Shown one piece after another: positions 57,783 through 64,000 of a DNA stretch of 64,000 bases. This DNA is from Alteromonas naphthalenivorans (lineage in GTDB: Bacteria; Pseudomonadota; Gammaproteobacteria; Enterobacterales; Alteromonadaceae). The stretch spans positions 2,294,001 to 2,358,000 of the forward strand of contig NC_015554.1 of assembly GCF_000213655.1 (NCBI RefSeq), read 5' to 3'. How positions within the stretch are numbered: position 1 is the stretch's first letter; the number at the start of each line of letters is the position of its first letter. The position numbers and the translations under genes are program-made. The notes under the pieces are model-generated. The model saw nothing but the letters and a program-made list of their open reading frames with translations, did no database searches and had not been told where the DNA came from.

Positions 57783-58231
57783 AATTAAAATCTCGCTATA
57801 TTTTTTAATAGCGATAACACAAGTCTATTATTTTCGACGTCTTAGAACCACTAGTTTGATCGTTTAATAGAAGTATATGCTTAGCAAAGGCGAAGCCACC
57901 ACACTGGTACACTAATTTTTATTTATTTTGCATCATTCTATTAACTTAAACGCATTTTGTGTAACACGTTATTGAGTAAGGCCGTTTAAAAAGCAGTCTC
58001 TCAGGTGAAGTGCAGTATGACTACGCGACCTCGTTGAGCCCCAAACTCGTATCGGGCGGAAAAGGTAAGCAACCAACTCTTTAGAATGTACACTATTATT
58101 TCTCGTCCTTAGCTATATTTTTATGTTTTTTATATACACTTCGACGTAATATTACTCCACTGAAACTGAAGGCTGTTTGGCTAAAACTTTTAGCGCTCCA
58201 ATTACATTTATGAATATAAGTGATTACTTTA
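57783..58231. other. Divergent intergenic region
   Basis: About 449 bp between the gtrA-like and acyltransferase genes. AT-rich; no repeat, terminator or operator recognised. Confidence 0.4.
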
Positions 58232-60139
58232 ATGGAAATTAGTGATAAACCCAAAATTAGTTACAGACCGGATATTGATGGGCTAAGAGCCTTTGCCGTT
58301 TCTGCAGTAGTACTATTCCATTGTGGTTTTTATGGCTTATCTGGTGGATTTATAGGCGTCGATATATTCTTTGTTATTTCCGGTTATCTCATAACTTCAT
58401 TGCTGATCCGTGACCTAACTAAAGGTGATTTTAGTCTTACAGCGTTTTACGCTAAAAGAATTAGACGATTGTATCCCGCGCTTGTTTTTACGTTATTCAT
58501 TACTCTTATTGGCGGTTATTTCATTTTTATGCCTGACGAATTCAAAGAGTTGGGGCAAAGCGCTGTCAGTGTAGTAACGTATCTATCCAATATTTTTTTC
58601 TGGTTAAAAAGTGATTATTTCGATGGACCCTCTGAACTAAAACCACTTCTCCACACTTGGTCTCTTGCTGTGGAAGAACAGTTTTACATCATATTCCCTC
58701 TTATAATGATTCTTGTTTTTAAATTGCACAAAAAGTTTAGAAACCTTGCACTATTTGCTCTGCTATTACTTTCTCTAATCGCCTGTACTTTATATGTACA
58801 TATCGATAACAGCGCCGCATTTTTCTTTATGCCATTTAGAATTTGGGAATTTTTAGCTGGGGCGATGTGTACGCTAGTGGTAAGGCTAGTCGTAAAAAAC
58901 ACTATTCGAGAAATTATTACGCTAATTGGGCTATTATTAATCGCGCTTTCGGTAATTGTCATTGATGAATCTATGCTTTTTCCTGGTATTAGTGCCATAC
59001 CCGTTTGTTTAGGAACAGCTTTAGTCATAGCCTTCAATAATAATGAAACTTATATAAGCAAATTTCTAGCAGCAAAGCCTATTGTATTTATAGGCAAAAT
59101 CTCTTACTCAACTTACTTAATACATTGGCCATTAGTAGTGTTTTATACCTACTACATCATTCGTGAAATTAATTTAGTTGAGAAAATCACTCTTGTTTTC
59201 CTATCATTTGTTTTTGGTTACATTATTTATTCCACCGTTGAAAATAGATTCAGGAAAGGGAAAATCACTTCAAAAGAATCGAAAACAACGTTTATGTACA
59301 CCATCGCTTTTTCAGTATTTGTGGCTTGCATTGGTGGGTTAATACACCTTCAGGATGGCTTTAAGCAAAGATTTGCTATTAATGAAGTAGTTAGCGAAGA
59401 AAGACCAGTATTCCGCGCTTTTTCAGGTAAGTGTTTCCTGTCCACTAATGAAAGCTATGAAAAATGGTCTGGCGATAATTGTTTTATTGGCGCTAAGCAA
59501 GAAAGTAACCATAATACCCTTTTGTGGGGTGACTCTCATGCGAACCATTTGGTTTACGGCATTCATAGTCAGAAAGAAAAAATTAAAAGTAATATTCTTT
59601 TGTTTGCCAGTGCAGGCTGCCCTCCTATATTCGATGCGCAACCTAACAATCGACCAAATTGCGCTTACAATAATAGTAATGTAATTCAAGTTATTGAATC
59701 TCATAATATTGACCACGTAGTACTTGCATCTAACTGGCAATATGCAGCCACTCAAGGTGTAGAACTAAATAAGTTAGGCGACACAATAAAGACACTTAAA
59801 GCATTAAATGTGAAGGTGTCCCTGGTTAATCAACTACCTATCTACCCTATCAATAATCCAGAGTATTTAATTTTGCGTTTGTCCAACGGCAAACCCTTGA
59901 ATGAAGATTGGCACTTAAAACCAAGTAAAGGCCAGAAAGAAAGCAAACAGATTAAACAAATTGCATACACCTCTAACATTCCAGTTATAGATAGTATGAG
60001 TACATTTTGTGATCACGGAGAATGCAAGATAATTCAGAAAGGTAACCTAATGGTGAAAGACGCTGGTCATTTATCAGAGCTTGGAAGCAGCTATTTTATT
60101 TCCTCTATGTTGAACCAAAATATAGGCTTCTGGGATTAG
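58232..60139 (+). CDS. Acyltransferase-3 / SGNH O-acetyltransferase (OafA type)
   Basis: 635 aa from ATG 58232; a GTG four codons upstream is possible. N-terminal acyltransferase-3 domain with about ten helices (YRPDIDGLRAFAVSAVVLFH in part; RRLYPA; HTWSLAVEEQFY). The C-terminal SGNH domain has LLWGDSHANHL and DAGHLSELG (catalytic Ser and Asp-His). It acetylates cell-surface polysaccharide or LPS. Confidence 0.9.
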   Translation: MEISDKPKISYRPDIDGLRAFAVSAVVLFHCGFYGLSGGFIGVDIFFVISGYLITSLLIRDLTKGDFSLTAFYAKRIRRLYPALVFTLFITLIGGYFIFMPDEFKELGQSAVSVVTYLSNIFFWLKSDYFDGPSELKPLLHTWSLAVEEQFYIIFPLIMILVFKLHKKFRNLALFALLLLSLIACTLYVHIDNSAAFFFMPFRIWEFLAGAMCTLVVRLVVKNTIREIITLIGLLLIALSVIVIDESMLFPGISAIPVCLGTALVIAFNNNETYISKFLAAKPIVFIGKISYSTYLIHWPLVVFYTYYIIREINLVEKITLVFLSFVFGYIIYSTVENRFRKGKITSKESKTTFMYTIAFSVFVACIGGLIHLQDGFKQRFAINEVVSEERPVFRAFSGKCFLSTNESYEKWSGDNCFIGAKQESNHNTLLWGDSHANHLVYGIHSQKEKIKSNILLFASAGCPPIFDAQPNNRPNCAYNNSNVIQVIESHNIDHVVLASNWQYAATQGVELNKLGDTIKTLKALNVKVSLVNQLPIYPINNPEYLILRLSNGKPLNEDWHLKPSKGQKESKQIKQIAYTSNIPVIDSMSTFCDHGECKIIQKGNLMVKDAGHLSELGSSYFISSMLNQNIGFWD

Positions 60140-60253
60140 CTTAATGCTTTACCTTAACTATATGCGTGCGCACCTATTAGCGGTGTTCTCGAGCTTAACG
60201 TAGCTTTTAACATTATTATTTTTAAATAGCCTCTGCCGTAAAAAGGAAGTTAA

Positions 60254-61390
60254 GTGAAGAGAGTTTTGTTTGTTATAAATTCTATTGGGTATGGGGGTGC
60301 AGAAAGGGCACTGGTGAATTTATTGAGTAAACCTTCATTCTACTCTGAGTTTGATGTACATGTTGCTCTTCTAGATGATGAGCCCATCGTTCGCACGCTT
60401 CCTGATAACATCACGCTACATCAATTAGAAAGTAAAAGAGGTTTATTTCGTAGTTTTATTAATTTAATGCGCCTTCAGCGCGAGTGTAAACCTGATTTAT
60501 GCGTTAGTTTTCTGGTTAGGGCTAATGTCGTGAACGCTGCACTTAAATTGGCTTCTAGAAACAGGAAGGTCGTTTTATGTGAGCGCATGCATTTAAGTAG
60601 TCATCTAGACGGGCAATTTAAAAACATGAAGCGGGTGTTGGCGGGTATATTACCCAAATTAACCTATCGCCTTGCCGACGCTGTAATTGGTGTATCAACT
60701 GGGGTAACAAGTGATCTTGTTGAAAACTTCAGCGTTCCAGCTACCAAAGCCACAACCATATTTAACCCCTACAATCTTTCACAAATTGAAGAGCATTCAG
60801 ATATTGAACCTGAATTTGCATTGCCTGACTCTTTTGTTGTTAGTACAGGAAGGCTAACGCCAAGCAAAAACGTAAAAGGTCTGATAGATGCTTACTTGGC
60901 ATCGAACGAGAGCGCTCCCCTATGTATTTTAGGGGAAGGTGAGCAAAAAGAAGAAATAGAAGATTACATTATACTTAAAAATGCGAAGCAGAAAGTGTTA
61001 CTACTTGGGTATGCTGAAAACCCCTTCGCCATTGTATCAAAAGCCAAATATTATGTTTCCGCATCGTTGAATGAAGGTTTTCCCAATGCGCTTGTAGAGG
61101 CCATGGTTTTAGGTTTACCAGTAATAATGACAAACTGCCCTTCTGGACCTGCCGAAATACTAAATGAAAACCCACAATATACGAGTGATGAGCTCACAGA
61201 AGCCAAACACGGCTTGTTAGCCCCCCTGAATAACACCTCAGAATTAACTCGAGCCTTTAATCTGTACAGCGAAGAACCTATTCGCGCCAATTACGCTGAA
61301 AAAGCTAGGAAACGAGCTGAAGATTTTTCTATAGAAACTATTGCTAATGAATATTGGCAATTTTTGCGACAAACGTTACTACAGCATTGA
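60254..61390 (+). CDS. GT4 glycosyltransferase
   Basis: 378 aa, GTG start with AAGGA upstream. N-terminal FVINSIGYGGAERALVNLL; C-terminal EGFPNALVEAM (E-x7-E) and VSTGRLTPSKN. GT-B transferase, probably of LPS/exopolysaccharide assembly. It converges with the next GT4 gene, overlapping 12 bp. Confidence 0.9.
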   Translation: MKRVLFVINSIGYGGAERALVNLLSKPSFYSEFDVHVALLDDEPIVRTLPDNITLHQLESKRGLFRSFINLMRLQRECKPDLCVSFLVRANVVNAALKLASRNRKVVLCERMHLSSHLDGQFKNMKRVLAGILPKLTYRLADAVIGVSTGVTSDLVENFSVPATKATTIFNPYNLSQIEEHSDIEPEFALPDSFVVSTGRLTPSKNVKGLIDAYLASNESAPLCILGEGEQKEEIEDYIILKNAKQKVLLLGYAENPFAIVSKAKYYVSASLNEGFPNALVEAMVLGLPVIMTNCPSGPAEILNENPQYTSDELTEAKHGLLAPLNNTSELTRAFNLYSEEPIRANYAEKARKRAEDFSIETIANEYWQFLRQTLLQH

Positions 61391-62491
61391 GTTGAATAAA
61401 ATAAGGTGTTCGTGTGCGTTCGCTTCCCATGTATTATTCGATTGCAGAAATTCAGCCGATTTACTTCTGTAAATCGAATAATCTTCAGCATTTAGTTTTG
61501 CAGTAAGCGCGAGTACGTCGCCCTTTTTTACATAGCTTTCTTCATTGAGTTTGAACTCACGGTGGGCTGGTATATCACTGGCCACTATAGGTGTGTTGGC
61601 CGACAAAGCTTCAGCTACTACTAGGCAATACCCCTCCATAAATGAGGGATTCACTAGAAGTGCAGCATTTTGGTAAATGGTAGCCAGATTAGCACCAGTA
61701 TGAGGACCTGCAAATATAATATTCTCGCTTTTATACTGAGTAATCTTTTTCACGTAATCATTAGCGATGTAATTATCGCCTACAATCACTAACTTTAACT
61801 GAGTCGGATGCATTGCTAGGTAAGCATCTATAAGGTTATCAAAGCCTTTTGTTGCGTCTAACCTTCCAACCGCTAAAAGATATTGTTTTGGTTCTAAACC
61901 TAACTCCTTCAAAAGCGCATCTTGCTCGGTTCCAGCGGTCAAGTTATTGAGTGAGCCAGCATTACGAATGACAAGGCGTTTTTGTAATAGAAACGGAAAG
62001 CGAGCATCTAACTCTTCTTTTACCGAAGCGCTTACGCAAATAATTCGTGAAGCAAACAGAACAGTAAACAACTCCCCTATTTTCAATATTAGCTTGGCGT
62101 ACCATTTCCATTTAGGCCGTTTATAGTCAGGTGAATGATGTGTAACTACGGTTTTAAACCCTAATAGCCGCGAGAACAAACTAAAGAAGCCAGGACCTAT
62201 TCCATGAAGGTGCATAATTTTAGGATGTATGAAGATACGGGCGTAACACAAAGCGACAAACGTATGAAAAAAAGTTTCAAACCCGGAAATTTTAAGCGCC
62301 TTTATTACTTTTATATCAACTTTTTCGTATTGGTAACTTTCTTGCTGCTTATAAGGCAACCTAGTAATTATTGTTATTTTATATGAAGGGCTCTCTTTGC
62401 GTATCAAGGGATACAGCTTTTGACAAATTGTTTCAACACCGCCGACAAAGTTGGGCACCCCTCTTGTGCCAACAACACACACATGTGACAT
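61379..62491 (-). CDS. GT4 glycosyltransferase
   Basis: 370 aa from ATG 62491 (AGGA upstream). CVVGTRGVPNFVGGVETICQ is the opening of the rhamnosyltransferase-like (DUF1972) GT4 group. C-terminal PSFMEGYCLVVAEALSANTP (E-x7-E). Probably adds a sugar to surface polysaccharide; the sugar is unknown. Confidence 0.88.
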   Translation of the reverse strand: MSHVCVVGTRGVPNFVGGVETICQKLYPLIRKESPSYKITIITRLPYKQQESYQYEKVDIKVIKALKISGFETFFHTFVALCYARIFIHPKIMHLHGIGPGFFSLFSRLLGFKTVVTHHSPDYKRPKWKWYAKLILKIGELFTVLFASRIICVSASVKEELDARFPFLLQKRLVIRNAGSLNNLTAGTEQDALLKELGLEPKQYLLAVGRLDATKGFDNLIDAYLAMHPTQLKLVIVGDNYIANDYVKKITQYKSENIIFAGPHTGANLATIYQNAALLVNPSFMEGYCLVVAEALSANTPIVASDIPAHREFKLNEESYVKKGDVLALTAKLNAEDYSIYRSKSAEFLQSNNTWEANAHEHLILFNSML

Positions 62492-62763
62492 CAATCCTTT
62501 CCCTATTAGCCTACGTTACCCGAGTTTTCCCTAAGTTTAGTATGAACTGGATTCGGATACACAAAATAATTGCACACCACACTGAATAAAATAACGAAAT
62601 AGTTATATAAGTCCGTAATTAGTACTTTTTTTGTTCCGACTAATCGCTTGTGGAGTTTAAAACGTATTATCATATAATTTAAAACTCCGAGTGATTCAAA
62701 ATCTTGATAACACAAGATTTCTGATATATTTAAAATACAACTTATAGATGACGGAGGGCAATA

Positions 62764-63832
62764 GTGGTAGGTAGAGATTCACGGATAGATTTTATTAGGG
62801 GTTATGCAATGATTACTATCTGCGTCAACCATGTAACTTGGTTGTTAGAAAAAGCGGGATACAATGAATCTCGATTCCCTACTTTAACACATTATGGATA
62901 CTCTTCAGCAGCTGAAATTTTTATTTTCATGTCTGGTTGCATGGTAGGTATGGTTTACTTGAATAAACCAAAAGTTAACAAAAAACTATGCAGTAGAGCC
63001 ATCTATTTATATTTATCTAATATTGGTTTGTTTACGTTACTAGCAATTATTGGAATGTTTTTTTCCTTAAATCTTCTCTCTGAGCAGACTCAATTAATTA
63101 CTTTATACGCACATCCAGTAGATAGTCTTAAGAACTTTTTGACATTAAAGTACTGCCCCTTATTTACAGAATTACTATATCTATATTTTTTACTACTATT
63201 AATGTCTATACCATTCACGTATATCTTATAAAAGCACCCTTTTATTTATCACTTTATCTCTAGCTCTATATTTTCTTTCCCAGCTTTTTCCCAATATAAA
63301 ATTGGTCAATATTTCCTCACCCGATGAAATGTGGAGCTTTAATATATTTTCTTACCAGTTTTTATTTATGCTAGGAACTTTATTTGGCCACAAATCCGGT
63401 TTCAAGCAATTATTTTCTATAGTAACGAAAAACAAAATAAACATCGCAGTACCTTTTATACTTTTGATTATAGGATATTTCATACAGCGGCACGATCTAT
63501 TGTCGATTAGTGGGACTTGGCTTGTTGATAAAGGAGGGTTGGGTCCTATCAGGATTATGCATTTTTTCATAGTACTAACGTGCCTTATGAGCGGATTGCA
63601 CCTAACTAAAAAGTTTTCAAATACTCCATTGTTCAAATTGATAGAAACAATTGGCCGTCAGTCTCTCTCCTCATTCATTACAAGTGTAGTATGTGCATAT
63701 GTGAGCCTGGGAATATGGATTAAAACTTCTCAACCCACTACTTTATATTTACCACTAGTTCTATCATCGTTGATAATAATGCTAGTTGTGGCTGTGATAA
63801 TAGATCGTAAAAATATGATTAAAAAATCATAA
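62764..63832 (+). pseudogene. OpgC-like acyltransferase split by a frameshift
   Basis: Two frames of one membrane protein. Part 1 (62764-63231, GTG start with GGAGG) has the OpgC opening RDSRIDFIRGYAMITI and AAEIFIFMSG. It ends in TYIL then TAA. Part 2, offset by +1, resumes as YKSTLLFITLSLALYFL and runs to 63832. Joined, about 350 residues, which fits OpgC. OpgC succinylates osmoregulated periplasmic glucans, or acylates related polymers. One extra base or two missing bases near 63215-63230 explain it. AT-rich. Confidence 0.7.
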
Positions 63833-64000
63833 GCAGCTTCATTATTCATTTATATATTTGCTTAGATCGCATGTAATCATATCAAGAAATTTAGGTCACC
63901 TTCTTCGTAGGATATAATTGGCTTAGCCAAAATAACGAATAGAGCACTATGTAACTACGAACCTAGCTCCGAAGTGCGGCAGCATCTAAATTAGTTAAAA
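63833..64000. other. Right edge, no gene seen
   Basis: AT-rich non-coding sequence to the window end. Confidence 0.4.

Overview
The window looks like chromosome of a marine gammaproteobacterium of the Alteromonas type (Alteromonadaceae). This is inferred from gene order (pheS-pheT-ihfA; mfd beside a LolC/E permease; a complete liuR-liuABCDE operon), from protein flavour and from PEP-CTERM proteins. No rRNA, tRNA or CRISPR array was recognised.

Layout. 0-3 kb: the 3' part of a FapA/DUF342 gene and a periplasmic-sensor protein with a degenerate GGDEF domain. 3.3-11.9 kb: leucine/isovalerate catabolism, with a thiolase divergent from liuR-liuA-liuB-liuC-liuD-liuE and LiuR-type operators between them. 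12.1-13.1 kb: a REP-associated (Y1/HUH) transposase, RAYT. 13.6-32.8 kb: mostly single housekeeping or accessory genes (PAS-GAF-GGDEF-EAL protein, two MFS carriers, nucleoside hydrolase, glgC, thioesterase, HDOD protein, glycosyltransferase, SufE, heme-oxygenase-like protein, xthA, phosphoribosyltransferase, LolC/E permease). 32.9-50.1 kb: PilZ protein, mfd, csiV-like gene, PduO-type adenosyltransferase, DASS carrier, nagZ, penicillin acylase, ybaK, a ParD/RelE-type toxin-antitoxin pair, ihfA-pheT-pheS. 50.4-64 kb: an AT-richer accessory region with a PEP-CTERM metalloprotease and two small secreted proteins, a second PEP-CTERM-like protein, and a surface-polysaccharide modification set (large membrane protein, GtrA, GtrB-like GT2, SGNH acyltransferase, two GT4 enzymes, a broken opgC-like gene).

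The most unusual element is a family of short repeats with core GACACCCA (consensus about TTAWCRAGACACCCAYGTT). I count about 27 exact copies in clusters at 4.6, 9.9-12.0, 13.3-13.6, 17.7-17.9 and 30.4-30.9 kb, where roughly two are expected by chance. I saw none from 34 kb onward. They surround the RAYT gene, form tandem arrays of 25, 37 and 33 bp, and in each large cluster the plus-oriented copies lie left and the minus-oriented copies right, so the clusters are inverted. Three copies sit inside liuD and the 5' end of liuE as in-frame additions that all read Lys-Thr-Pro. A single unit has no internal hairpin, unlike classical REP sequences. I infer an undescribed or atypical REP/REPIN-like family possibly mobilised by this RAYT.

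Other points for a second look: a RelE-family toxin split exactly at an A AAA AAG heptamer (mutation or recoding), an attC-like element beside it, an opgC-like gene split by a frameshift, and in-frame minisatellites in the csiV-like and penicillin-acylase genes.
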